A program made the position numbers and the translations under genes. Below, piece after piece: positions 26,418 to 37,165 of a stretch of 64,000 nt of DNA. This stretch comes from Sphingobium jiangsuense. GTDB taxonomy: Bacteria; Pseudomonadota; Alphaproteobacteria; Sphingomonadales; Sphingomonadaceae. The notes beneath the pieces are model-generated. The model was not told the origin of the DNA, made no database searches, and saw only the letters and a program-made list of their open reading frames with translations. The stretch is taken from contig NZ_JACIDT010000005.1 of NCBI RefSeq assembly GCF_014196495.1, forward strand, positions 232,584-296,583. The letters are read 5' to 3'. Position 1 is the stretch's first letter. Every line of letters begins with the position of its first letter.

Positions 26418-26492
26418 CCGTCACCCGGCGCAGGCCGGGGCCGTGGGCCATGGTGCGCCACCTCCTGAGATGCCAGCTTCGCTGGCATGACG
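26418..26492. repeat. REP-like element
   Basis: Begins CGTCACCCGGCGCAGGCC and ends with the palindrome GATGCCAGCTTCGCTGGCAT followed by GACG. Related elements lie at 36300-36402, 52309-52387 and (half copy) 47721-47747. It lies between convergent terminators. Confidence 0.8.
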
Positions 26493-26513
26493 GATAAGAT
26501 TCACCGACCGCCC

Positions 26514-26551
26514 AAAAGAAAACCGGCCGGAGCCCGAAGGCCCGGCCGGTT
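26514..26551 (-). terminator. Rho-independent terminator of acnB
   Basis: AACCGGCCGG pairs with CCGGCCGGTT; on the minus strand the hairpin is followed by TTCTTTT. It lies 26 bp past the acnB stop codon. Confidence 0.85.
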
Positions 26552-26577
26552 TCTCATCCGATCATCGGATCGCGGCG

Positions 26578-29163
26578 TTATGCGACCCGTTCGGCATATT
26601 CCTCGATCTGGTCGAAGTTCATGTAGCGATAGACCTCGTCCTTCGCTTCGTCGATCACGCCCATCTCGGCCATATATTCCTCGACCCTGGGCAGGCGGCC
26701 CAGCTTGGAGGCGACCGTCGCCAGCTCCGCAGAGGCGAGGAAGACGTTGGTGTTCTTGCCGAGGCGGTTGGGGAAGTTGCGGGTCGAGGTCGACACCACG
26801 GTCGCGCCCTCGCGCACCTGCGCCTGGTTGCCCATGCACAGCGAGCAACCCGGCATTTCCATGCGCGCGCCCGCGCCGCCAAGGGTGGAATAATGCCCTT
26901 CCTTGGTCAGTTCGGCGGCGTCCATCTTGGTCGGCGGGGCGACCCACAGACGGGCGGGGATGTCCTTCTTGCCCTTGAGCAGCAGCGAGGCTGCGCGGAA
27001 ATGGCCGATATTGGTCATGCACGAGCCGATGAACACCTCGTCGATCGGCGTTTCCTGCACCTCGGAGAGGAGGCGCGCGTCGTCCGGGTCGTTCGGCGCG
27101 CACAGGATCGGCTCCTTGATCTCGGCAAGGTCGATCTCGATGATGGCGGCATAGTCCGCATCCGCATCGCCCTCAAGCAGCTGCGGATTGGCGAGCCATG
27201 CCTCCATCGCGTCGATGCGGCGCTGGAGCGTGCGGGCATCCTGATAGCCGTCGGCGATCATGTTCTTCATCAGAACGATGTTCGAGTTCATATACTCGAT
27301 GATCGGTTCCTTGTTGAGGTGCACGGTGCAGCCCGCCGCCGAGCGTTCCGCCGACGCGTCGGTCAGCTCGAACGCCTGCTCGACCTTGAGGTCGGGCAGG
27401 CCTTCGATTTCGAGGATGCGGCCGGAGAAGATGTTCTTCTTGCCCGCCTTCTCGACCGTCAGCAGCCCCTGCTGGATCGCATAATAGGGGATGGCGTGGA
27501 CGAGGTCGCGCAGCGTGATGCCGGGCTGCATCTCGCCCTTGAAGCGCACCAGCACCGATTCCGGCATGTCGAGCGGCATCACGCCGGTCGCGGCGGCGAA
27601 CGCCACGAGGCCGGAGCCTGCCGGGAAGGAAATGCCGATCGGGAAGCGGGTGTGCGAATCGCCGCCGGTGCCGACCGTATCGGGCAGCAGCAGGCGGTTG
27701 AGCCAGCTGTGGATCACCCCGTCGCCCGGACGCAGCGCGACGCCGCCCCGGTTGGAGATGAACGCGGGCAGCTCGCGATGGGTCTTGACGTCCACCGGCT
27801 TGGGATAGGCGGCGGTGTGGCAGAAGGACTGCATCACCATGTCGGCCGAGAAGCCGAGGCAGGCGAGATCCTTCAGCTCGTCGCGGGTCATCGGGCCGGT
27901 GGTGTCCTGCGATCCCACGGTGGTCATGCGCGGCTCGCAATAGGTGCCGGGGCGCACGCCCTGGCCTTCGGGCAGGCCGCAGGCGCAACCGACCATCTTC
28001 TGCGCCAGCGTGAAGCCCTTGCCGGTGTCGACCGGGGTGGCGGGCTGGCGGAACAGGTCGGAGGCGGGCAGGCCGAGGAACTCGCGCGCGCGCGCCGTCA
28101 GCGAGCGGCCGATGATCAGGTTGATGCGGCCGCCGGCGCGCACCTCGTCGAACAGCACCTGATTCTTGAGCGCGAACTGCGCGACTTCGGCGCCGTCCTT
28201 CACGATCTTGCCCTCATAGGGATAGATGTCGATCACGTCGCCCATGTGGAGTTGCGACACATCGACCTCGATCGGCAGCGCGCCCGAATCTTCCTGCGTG
28301 TTGAAGAAGATCGGCGCGATCTTGCCGCCCAGCGTGACGCCGCCGAAGCGCTTGTTGGGGACATAGGGAATGTCCTGCCCGGTCGCCCAGATCACGCTGT
28401 TGGTGGCGGACTTGCGCGAGGAGCCGGTGCCGACCACGTCGCCGACGTAGGCGACGAGATGGCCCTTCTTCTTCAGGTCCTCGATGAACTGGATCGGGCC
28501 GCGCTTGCCGTCCTCTTCGGGCGTGATGCCGTCGCGGGCGTTCTTCAGCATGGCGAGATAGTGGAGCGGAATGTCCGGGCGCGACCAGGCGTCGGGCGCG
28601 GGGGACAGGTCGTCGGTGTTGGTCTCGCCGGTCACCTTGAACACGGTGACGGTGATTTTTTCCGGCACTTCCGGGCGGTCGGTGAACCATTGCGCGTCGG
28701 CCCAGGACTGGACGACGGCCCTGGCGTTCTCATTGCCCGCCTTGGCGAGTTCGGCGACGTCGTGGAAGAAGTCGAACATCAGCAGGGTCTTCTTGAGGCC
28801 CTCGGCCGCGACGGCGCCCACCTCGGCATCGCCCAGCAGGTCGATCAGCGGCTTGACGTTATAGCCGCCGACCATCGTGCCGAGCAGTTCGGTGGCGCGC
28901 TGGCGGCTGATGAGCGCGACCGGGAAATCGCCATGGGCGACGGCCGAGAGGAAGGACGCCTTCACATTGGCGGCGTCGTCGACGCCCGGCGGCACGCGAT
29001 GGGTCAGCAGGTCGAGCAGGAATTCGGTATCCTCGCCCGCCGGAGGAGCCTTGATAAGCTCGATCAGGTCGGCGGTCTGTTGTGCCGAGAGGGGCAGGGG
29101 CGGAATGCCGAGAGCGGCGCGTTCCGCGGCATGTTCACGATAGGACTGAAGCATCGAGGACAT
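26578..29163 (-). CDS. acnB: Aconitate hydratase B / 2-methylisocitrate dehydratase
   Basis: 861 residues from the ATG at 29163, giving the family-typical start ([19 protein letters not shown]); an ATG at 29178 is an alternative. The AcnB order, with HEAT-like and swivel domains first, is visible: N-terminal helical repeats, [13 protein letters not shown], then [45 protein letters not shown] and SLCMGNQ, giving the three [4Fe-4S] cysteines. It isomerises citrate to isocitrate and can act on 2-methylcitrate products. It is divergent from acnA across 570 bp and has its own terminator. Confidence 0.96.
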   Translation of the reverse strand: MSSMLQSYREHAAERAALGIPPLPLSAQQTADLIELIKAPPAGEDTEFLLDLLTHRVPPGVDDAANVKASFLSAVAHGDFPVALISRQRATELLGTMVGGYNVKPLIDLLGDAEVGAVAAEGLKKTLLMFDFFHDVAELAKAGNENARAVVQSWADAQWFTDRPEVPEKITVTVFKVTGETNTDDLSPAPDAWSRPDIPLHYLAMLKNARDGITPEEDGKRGPIQFIEDLKKKGHLVAYVGDVVGTGSSRKSATNSVIWATGQDIPYVPNKRFGGVTLGGKIAPIFFNTQEDSGALPIEVDVSQLHMGDVIDIYPYEGKIVKDGAEVAQFALKNQVLFDEVRAGGRINLIIGRSLTARAREFLGLPASDLFRQPATPVDTGKGFTLAQKMVGCACGLPEGQGVRPGTYCEPRMTTVGSQDTTGPMTRDELKDLACLGFSADMVMQSFCHTAAYPKPVDVKTHRELPAFISNRGGVALRPGDGVIHSWLNRLLLPDTVGTGGDSHTRFPIGISFPAGSGLVAFAAATGVMPLDMPESVLVRFKGEMQPGITLRDLVHAIPYYAIQQGLLTVEKAGKKNIFSGRILEIEGLPDLKVEQAFELTDASAERSAAGCTVHLNKEPIIEYMNSNIVLMKNMIADGYQDARTLQRRIDAMEAWLANPQLLEGDADADYAAIIEIDLAEIKEPILCAPNDPDDARLLSEVQETPIDEVFIGSCMTNIGHFRAASLLLKGKKDIPARLWVAPPTKMDAAELTKEGHYSTLGGAGARMEMPGCSLCMGNQAQVREGATVVSTSTRNFPNRLGKNTNVFLASAELATVASKLGRLPRVEEYMAEMGVIDEAKDEVYRYMNFDQIEEYAERVA

Positions 29164-29733
29164 TCGGTCGGGCTCCATGATAAGGATCAGACATTGGTGG
29201 GCCTTGCAGCCCGGCACGCGGGAGTGCGTTATTCCCATTCATTCGGCAGCGCAACATGGAATCCGGCGATTCCGGTCCCGATCGGGGCCATAGACGAAAA
29301 AGTTTCTGCACTTGATTTGCATTTGAAATAAGGCTTCGTGCCTTCGGTCTCGCCGCTATGGACCGGGGCGGGGCAAGTATGCGAAAGACAAGAAAGACCT
29401 TTCTTGCTTTTCCGCATCTTTCCGCATCGGGGAAATCGCGGGGCCGGACCCGCCGGGCATTTGCGGACCGGTGCCGCGACCGGCGGCACATCTGCCGCGT
29501 CATTTTGCCGCTATTGGCCGAAAAGCCCTTGCAAAAGGCCGCAAATCATTGACTCCTGACCGGAGGGCATTATCTCGCAGCGGGGATGAGAGGGATCATT
29601 CCGCTTTGACCGCCGACGGATGGACAAGAGGCAAAGCAGTTGACCGGATGCCGAATTTTCGGGACGATGCTGTCTCCGTCCATCATTCCCCAGCCGGAAT
29701 GGCCCAAGCGCTTTAGCGATGGAGACACATCAC
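29164..29733. other. 570-bp divergent intergenic region between acnB and acnA
   Basis: No credible gene. The first 140 bp upstream of acnB include an A/T-rich patch (about 29300-29335). A perfect hairpin AAGAAAG-AC-CTTTCTT lies near 29388-29405, and a second A/T-rich patch near 29525-29575. Length and composition suggest long leaders or several regulatory sites for the two aconitases. Short open frames here lack ribosome binding sites and coding bias. Confidence 0.6.
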
Positions 29734-32403
<2,670 letters not shown>

Positions 32404-32421
32404 TCGGCATTTGATGGAATA

Positions 32422-32466
32422 ATGCAATGAGGCAGGGGCACCATGCGATGTCCTGCCTCATTGCAT
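32422..32466 (+). terminator. Hairpin terminator after acnA
   Basis: A perfect 15-bp inverted repeat, ATGCAATGAGGCAGG (32422-32436) against its complement at 32452-32466, 18 bp past the acnA stop codon. No long T-tract, so it may also act as a 3' stabilising stem. Confidence 0.7.
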
Positions 32467-32497
32467 CTTCACGCTAGAATTGCAGGTGGCATGTATT

Positions 32498-32511
32498 TGC
32501 GCTATATCGCA
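32498..32511. promoter_or_regulatory. Candidate operator of the ParDE-like operon
   Basis: TGCGCTATATCGCA is a near-perfect palindrome about 30 bp upstream of the antitoxin start, overlapping a likely -10 (TATATC). ParD-type antitoxins repress through such sites. Confidence 0.4.
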
Positions 32512-32540
32512 CCAATAATATGATTTTTGGAGCAGAGGCG

Positions 32541-32786
32541 ATGGGAACGGTCCGCAAGACCATTACCTTGACCGAACAGCAGGATGCATGGATCTCCGCG
32601 CAGATCGCGGCGGGCCTTTACACCAATGACAGCGAAGCGATCCGCGATCTGATCCGGCGGGAGCAGGAGCGGACTTTCGAGATGGACGCGATCCGTCGCG
32701 CCCTGATCGAGGGGGAGCAGAGCGGAGAACCCGAACCGTTCGATTTTGCGGCATTCAGAAGGCGAAAAACCGCCGAACATGGCTGA
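32541..32786 (+). CDS. ParD-like antitoxin
   Basis: 81 residues from the ATG at 32541 (GGAGCAGAGG upstream). The N-terminal ribbon-helix-helix (TVRKTITLTEQQDAWISAQI, then AGLYTNDSEAIRDLIRREQE) is the ParD/CC2985 type, and the C-terminal tail (EPEPFDFAAFRRRK) is the usual toxin-wrapping segment. It would bind DNA as a dimer and neutralise the downstream toxin, whose start overlaps its stop by 8 bp. Confidence 0.88.
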   Translation: MGTVRKTITLTEQQDAWISAQIAAGLYTNDSEAIRDLIRREQERTFEMDAIRRALIEGEQSGEPEPFDFAAFRRRKTAEHG

Positions 32787-33069
32787 ATATCGCTTCAGCC
32801 CGAGGGCGCTGCGCGATCTTGAATCGGTGTTCGATTACACGGTTGCCCGATGGGGAGTGTCTCAGGCGCTACGCTATACCGATCTTATCGAGGTCGCTTG
32901 TGCGCGATTGGCCGCCGCGCCGCATCAATCGCAGGACTGCGGCGCTATCCGGCCGGGCTATCGCCGCCATGCTGTGGAGCAGCATATGATCTATTTCCGG
33001 CCAACGGCCTATGGGATTGCGATCATCCGCATTCTGCATCAGCGGATGGACCCGGTTCGCCATATATGA
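32779..33069 (+). CDS. ParE-like toxin (RelE/ParE superfamily)
   Basis: 96 residues from the ATG at 32779, inside the antitoxin frame end. The RelE/ParE fold is recognisable: YRFSPRALRDLESVFDYTVARWG, a middle helix DLIEVACARLAAAPHQSQDCG, then the strands RHAVEQHMIYFRPTAYGIAIIRILHQRMDP. ParE toxins inhibit DNA gyrase, RelE relatives cleave mRNA at the ribosome; helix length and partner favour ParE. The cognate antitoxin is immediately upstream. No transposon ends are seen. Confidence 0.88.
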   Translation: MAEYRFSPRALRDLESVFDYTVARWGVSQALRYTDLIEVACARLAAAPHQSQDCGAIRPGYRRHAVEQHMIYFRPTAYGIAIIRILHQRMDPVRHI

Positions 33070-33114
33070 AGGCGGTGCGGCTGGTTGGGAGTGGAAGGAC
33101 AAAAAGGGCACAGG

Positions 33115-33375
33115 ATGACGAATTGGCTGATCGAAATCGCCGGATGGCTGGGCGGGGGGCTTATCCTGCTGGGCTATGTGCTGGTGTCGTCCGGGCGGCT
33201 GGAGGGGCGGTCGGTCGCCTTTCAGTTGCTCAACCTGTTCGGATCGCTCGGCTTCGTCACCAATGCCGCATGGCATGGCGCGATCCCGCCGATGACGCTC
33301 AACATCATCTGGTGCCTGATCGCGCTGTGGACCCTCGCCACCCTCGCGCGGCGCAAGGGGAGGGCGCGCGCCTGA
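33115..33375 (+). CDS. Small CBU_0592-type membrane protein
   Basis: 86 residues from the ATG at 33115 (AAAAGGGCACAGG upstream). Three hydrophobic segments: WLIEIAGWLGGGLILLGYVLVSS, FQLLNLFGSLGFVTNAAWHG and TLNIIWCLIALWTLATLA. The pattern resembles the 'CBU_0592 family' of small membrane proteins; role unknown. It converges on the cyclotransferase gene, ending 4 bp from its stop codon. Confidence 0.8.
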   Translation: MTNWLIEIAGWLGGGLILLGYVLVSSGRLEGRSVAFQLLNLFGSLGFVTNAAWHGAIPPMTLNIIWCLIALWTLATLARRKGRARA

Positions 33376-33379
33376 CGGG

Positions 33380-34129
33380 TCAGCGCTTCAGCTTTATCTC
33401 GTAGAGGCTGGGCCAATTCTTGCCGGTGACGAACAGCCGGTCGTGCTTCGCGTCATAGGCGATGCCGTTCAGCACCGCGTCGGCATCCGTCACCGGCTGC
33501 CTGCGGGCGAGCGGGGTGAGGTCGATCCAGTCGATCACCTTGCCGGTCTTGGGGTCGATCCGCGCGATCCGGTCGGTCAGCCAGATATTGGCCAGCACCT
33601 CGCCCTTCACATATTCGAGCTCGTTGAGCAGGCGCACCGGCTTGCCGTTCCAGCTGACGTTGACATGCCCCGTCTCCTCGAAACTTTCCGGGTCGAGGAA
33701 GCGGAGCCGGTTGGTGCCGTCGCTCAGGATCAGGCGCTTGCCGTCCTGCGTCAGGCCCCAGCCCTCGCCGGAATAGCGGAAGGTGCCGGTCTGGCGGAAG
33801 GTCGCCCGGTCCCAGCGGAAGCCGGTGCCGTGCCGCCATGTCAGCGACAGCAGCTCGCTGCCCCAGTTGGTCATCCCCTCGCCGAAATAGCGCATCGCGA
33901 TCGGGGCGGAGCGCAGCACCTTGCCGTCCTTCAGCCGCACCTGCCGGATTTCCGACGCGCCGTTGCGGCCGGTGCTTTCGTATAGCGCCCCGTCGAGGAA
34001 GATCAGCCCCTGCGTGAACGCACCCTTGTCATGCGGGTAGGTCGCCACCAGCGTCCATTCGGTGTCGGCGCGGGCGGCGGGCGCGGTCGCGAGCAGCAGC
34101 GCGGCCAGCGGGGCGAGCCAGCCTTTCAT
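33380..34129 (-). CDS. Glutaminyl-peptide cyclotransferase (bacterial/plant beta-propeller type)
   Basis: 249 residues from the ATG at 34127-34129, overlapping the ygfZ stop by 4 bp. A signal peptide (LAPLAALLLATAPAARA) is followed by a five-bladed propeller: YPHDKGAFTQGLIFLDG, ESTGRNGASEIRQV, YFGEGMTNWGSEL, YSGEGWGLTQDGK, LNELEYVKGEVLANIW and VLNGIAYDAKHDRLFVTGK. Such enzymes cyclise N-terminal glutamine to pyroglutamate on exported peptides; location is periplasmic. Confidence 0.92.
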   Translation of the reverse strand: MKGWLAPLAALLLATAPAARADTEWTLVATYPHDKGAFTQGLIFLDGALYESTGRNGASEIRQVRLKDGKVLRSAPIAMRYFGEGMTNWGSELLSLTWRHGTGFRWDRATFRQTGTFRYSGEGWGLTQDGKRLILSDGTNRLRFLDPESFEETGHVNVSWNGKPVRLLNELEYVKGEVLANIWLTDRIARIDPKTGKVIDWIDLTPLARRQPVTDADAVLNGIAYDAKHDRLFVTGKNWPSLYEIKLKR

Positions 34130-34878
34130 GCATCCTCCGCCGTGTCGGCGGCGATGGCGGCGGCCTGCCATGGCGGCAGCGCCAGTCCGGCCATGTCCTC
34201 GACCCGGCGATGGTCGATCGCAAGGCCGAGATTGGCCAGCAGCGTCCGCTGCCGCTTCGGGTCGGATTGTCCTTCCGGCACCACCACCAGCCGCCGCCCG
34301 ACCTTGTTGCGGTAATGCATGCGGGCGGTGTTCTCCTGCCCGACATAGCAGCCCTTGGTGTAGCTGACGCCGTTCAGCTCTTCGGCATTGGCCTCCAGCC
34401 AGAGCGTCTGGTCGCTGCCCAGCTCCGCCGTCCCCTCGGTCACGCCGAGCGAGAGGCGATGGGCGCGGAAGGCGGGGGCGGCATCGCCGTCATCCTCCGC
34501 CACCGGCGCGATCCAGCGATGGCCGAGGCCGGGCAGGCGCGGGTCGGTGGGCTTTCCCCCCGCATCGGCCGACCAGTGCACGTGCAACCCTTCCTCCCGC
34601 TCCAGCGCCACCTTGCGGCGCAGGCGATAGAGGGTGAGGCGGCGTTGCAGCGCCTCGGCCTGCTCCGCCTCGCAATCGATCAGCACATCGTCGCCGTCGG
34701 CCCACAGGATGAAATCGAACAGCGCCTTGCCCTGCGGCGTCAGCAGGCCGGACCAGCGCGGCGCGCCTTGCTCCAGCGCCAGCACGTCCTGCGTCACGAG
34801 GCCCTGGAGGAAGGGCCGGGCTTCTTCCCCCGAAACGCGGATCAGCGCGCGGTCATAAAGGGTGGTATTCTCTGCCAT
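34126..34878 (-). CDS. ygfZ: YgfZ/GcvT-domain folate-binding protein (Fe-S cluster maintenance)
   Basis: 250 residues from the ATG at 34878. The diagnostic motif KGCYVGQE is present with Cys177, after an N-terminal GcvT-like domain (ALIRVSGEEARPFLQGLVTQ). YgfZ uses tetrahydrofolate and supports assembly or repair of Fe-S enzymes. It is divergent from the dihydroorotase gene with a 49-bp gap and overlaps the downstream cyclotransferase start (ATGA). Confidence 0.92.
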   Translation of the reverse strand: MAENTTLYDRALIRVSGEEARPFLQGLVTQDVLALEQGAPRWSGLLTPQGKALFDFILWADGDDVLIDCEAEQAEALQRRLTLYRLRRKVALEREEGLHVHWSADAGGKPTDPRLPGLGHRWIAPVAEDDGDAAPAFRAHRLSLGVTEGTAELGSDQTLWLEANAEELNGVSYTKGCYVGQENTARMHYRNKVGRRLVVVPEGQSDPKRQRTLLANLGLAIDHRRVEDMAGLALPPWQAAAIAADTAEDA

Positions 34879-34927
34879 GCGCATTAGGTAAGGCGGACAG
34901 TGCAATTCTCCAAGCGAAAGCCTCACC

Positions 34928-36262
34928 ATGCCCCAGACCTTCGACACGATCCTGAAGAACGGCACCGTCCACACGCCCGGCGGGCCGGTGGCGGCCGATA
35001 TCGGCGTGCGCGGGGGCAAGGTCGCGGCGATCGGCTCCGCGCCGGGCGATGCGGGCGAGGTGATCGACTGCGCCGGGCTCGACATATTGCCGGGCGTGAT
35101 CGACAGCCAGGTCCATTTCCGCGAGCCGGGGCTGGAATATAAGGAAGACCTCGAATCGGGCAGCCGCGCCGCGGTGATGGGCGGGGTGACGGCGGTGTTC
35201 GAAATGCCCAACACCAATCCCAATACCGACAGCGCCGACCGCGTGCACGACAAGCTGAAGCGTGCGCATCATCGCATGTGGTGCGACCATGCCTTCTATG
35301 TCGGGGCGACCGCCGACAATGCGGAGGAACTGGCCGAGCTGGAGCGGATACCGGGCACCGCCGGGGTCAAGATCTTCATGGGCGCCTCGACGGGCAGCCT
35401 GCTGGTTGACGATGACGGCGCGCTGGCCCGCGTGCTGGCCTCCGGCCGCCGCCGCGTCGCCATCCATGCCGAGGACGAGGCGCGGATGAACGCGCGCAAG
35501 GATCTGCGGGTGGAGGGCGACCCGTCCTCCCACCCGGTCTGGCGCGACGACGAAAGCGCGATGATCGCGACGCGGCGGATCATCGCGCTGGCCCGCGCGG
35601 CGCGGCGGCGCATCCACATCCTGCATGTGACGACGCCCGCCGAGCTGGCTTATATCGCGCAGCACAAGGATATCGCCAGCTGCGAGGTGACGCCCCAGCA
35701 TCTGACGCTGGCCGGGGAGGACGCCTATCCGCGCCTCGGCACCTATGCGCAGATGAACCCGCCGATCCGCTCGGCCGCGCATCGCGAGGGGCTGTGGGAG
35801 TATCTCAACCTCGGCGTGCCGGACGTGATCGGCTCCGACCATGCGCCGCACACGAAGGAGGAGAAGGCGAAGGCCTATCCGGCGAGCCCCAGCGGCATGC
35901 CCGGCGTGCAGACGCTGGTGCCGCTGTTCCTCGACCATGTGGCGAACGGGCGCCTTTCCCTGCAACGCTTCATCGACTTGACCAGCGCGGGGCCGCAGCG
36001 GGTGTTCGGCCTTGTCGGCAAGGGGCGCATCGCGCTCGGCTATGACGCCGATTTCACCGTGGTGGACCTGAAGAAGCGCTGGACGGTGGGCCGCGACTGG
36101 CTCGCCTCGCGCTGCGACTGGTCGCCGTTCGAGGGCATGGAGCTGACCGGCAAGGCGGTTGGCACCATCGTGCGCGGTCATCGCGTGATGTGGGAAGACA
36201 GCCTCGCCAACGACGCGGTGGGCGAGCCGGTGCGGTTCGAGTCGGTGGAATTTGGTTTCTGA
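34928..36262 (+). CDS. pyrC: Dihydroorotase (class I, QxH variant)
   Basis: 444 residues with the amidohydrolase order: ILPGVIDSQVHFREPG near residues 53-68, GVKIFMGASTG with Lys148 as the likely carbamylated lysine, IHAEDE, ILHVTTPAE, CEVTPQHL, and GSDHAPHT with catalytic Asp304. It would close carbamoyl-aspartate to dihydroorotate. The first His of the usual HxH metal motif is Gln61 here (QVH); as far as I recall this variant is shared by other alphaproteobacterial dihydroorotases, so it is a subfamily feature and not decay. A hydantoinase- or allantoinase-like role is a less likely alternative. Confidence 0.85.
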   Translation: MPQTFDTILKNGTVHTPGGPVAADIGVRGGKVAAIGSAPGDAGEVIDCAGLDILPGVIDSQVHFREPGLEYKEDLESGSRAAVMGGVTAVFEMPNTNPNTDSADRVHDKLKRAHHRMWCDHAFYVGATADNAEELAELERIPGTAGVKIFMGASTGSLLVDDDGALARVLASGRRRVAIHAEDEARMNARKDLRVEGDPSSHPVWRDDESAMIATRRIIALARAARRRIHILHVTTPAELAYIAQHKDIASCEVTPQHLTLAGEDAYPRLGTYAQMNPPIRSAAHREGLWEYLNLGVPDVIGSDHAPHTKEEKAKAYPASPSGMPGVQTLVPLFLDHVANGRLSLQRFIDLTSAGPQRVFGLVGKGRIALGYDADFTVVDLKKRWTVGRDWLASRCDWSPFEGMELTGKAVGTIVRGHRVMWEDSLANDAVGEPVRFESVEFGF

Positions 36263-36299
36263 GAGCTGGGGCGGCGGTATCTGCGGCCCCTTCATATAT

Positions 36300-36402
36300 C
36301 GTCATCCCAGCGACCCGAAGGGCGACCGAAGCTCAACGCTGGGATCGCTGGAGGCTTGCCCCCTCGCCATCGCGAACGATGCCAGCCTGCGCTGGCATGA
36401 CG
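36300..36402. repeat. REP-like element (pair of palindromes)
   Basis: Starts CGTCATCCCAGCGACCCGAA, contains AGCGTTGAGCTT-type pairing, and ends with GATGCCAGCCTGCGCTGGCAT then GACG. Same family as 26418-26492 and 52309-52387. It fills the gap between the dihydroorotase and tRNA genes. Confidence 0.8.
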
Positions 36403-36424
36403 GCTAAGGATGTCGGGGGAAGAA

Positions 36425-36499
<75 letters not shown>

Positions 36500-36589
36500 A
36501 TACCGTTCGGAGCCGCGCCTATGGCCTTCCCTTGGGCGGATTGTCAAGGGACGCTTGAGCACGGCGCGAATTTTTGCTTGAGAGGAGCC

Positions 36590-36724
36590 ATGAGCGAGAC
36601 GGAAGCGGAACGGAAAAAGCGGTTGGCCGAGGCGCTGCGCACCAATTTGCGCCGCCGCAAGGCGCAGGCGCGGGAAAGCGATGTTGCCGGCAAGACGGGC
36701 GCGGCCGGGAAGGCGCGGGACTGA
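36590..36724 (+). CDS. Very small basic protein
   Basis: 44 residues from the ATG at 36590 with AGAGGAG directly upstream. It is highly charged: SETEAERKKRLAEALRTNLR, then RRKAQARESD and a short Ala/Gly/Lys tail. A strong ribosome binding site and the 'RKKRLAEALRxNLRRRKAQ' pattern, which I recall from many small sphingomonad and rhizobial proteins, support it as real. Function unknown; it is divergent from tRNA-Thr. Confidence 0.65.
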   Translation: MSETEAERKKRLAEALRTNLRRRKAQARESDVAGKTGAAGKARD

Positions 36725-36751
36725 TTCGCGCCTTTTCTCCTGTCGCGGGTC

Positions 36752-37156
36752 CTATCGTGGGCGATGCTCGGTCCCGCGTCCCGATGTGATGAAGAGCGCG
36801 GTTGCTTCCTCCCCCGTGCCGATATCGGCGGTGTGCCAGACGCCCGGAGGGTTGATCGCATAGTCGCCGGGGCCGAGGGTCACTCGCTCGACGCGGCCAT
36901 CGGGAAATTCCTGCGTCAACGCCATCCGGCCCGACAGACACAGCACCAGTTCATCGCCTGCCGGATGCCGTTCCCAACTGTCCCAGCTCGCCGCGAAGCG
37001 ATAGAGGCTGACGAGCCGCCCTTCGTCGCCGTCGGCCGCCGTCCGTTCGATATAGCCGGCATACCAGTCCATACCGGTGAATTCGGGCTGGGGTAGCACG
37101 CGCGCGCCCTTTCCCAGATGCACCGGATGGGTGAAGAGGTTGCGGGTGGCGGTCAT
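36752..37156 (-). CDS. Cupin-domain protein
   Basis: 134 residues. Single cupin with motif 1 WDSWERHPAGDELVLCLSGR (metal ligands His and Glu) and motif 2 GDYAINPPGVWHTADIG. It follows the M24 peptidase gene by 9 bp on the same strand, so the two are co-transcribed. Catalytic or binding role unknown. Confidence 0.85.
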   Translation of the reverse strand: MTATRNLFTHPVHLGKGARVLPQPEFTGMDWYAGYIERTAADGDEGRLVSLYRFAASWDSWERHPAGDELVLCLSGRMALTQEFPDGRVERVTLGPGDYAINPPGVWHTADIGTGEEATALFITSGRGTEHRPR

Positions 37157-37165
37157 TGCTGGCTC

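Noticed and set aside
29338..29559. Small open frames in the acnB-acnA gap
   Set aside because: No start context, no homology pattern, and frames on both strands are equally open.
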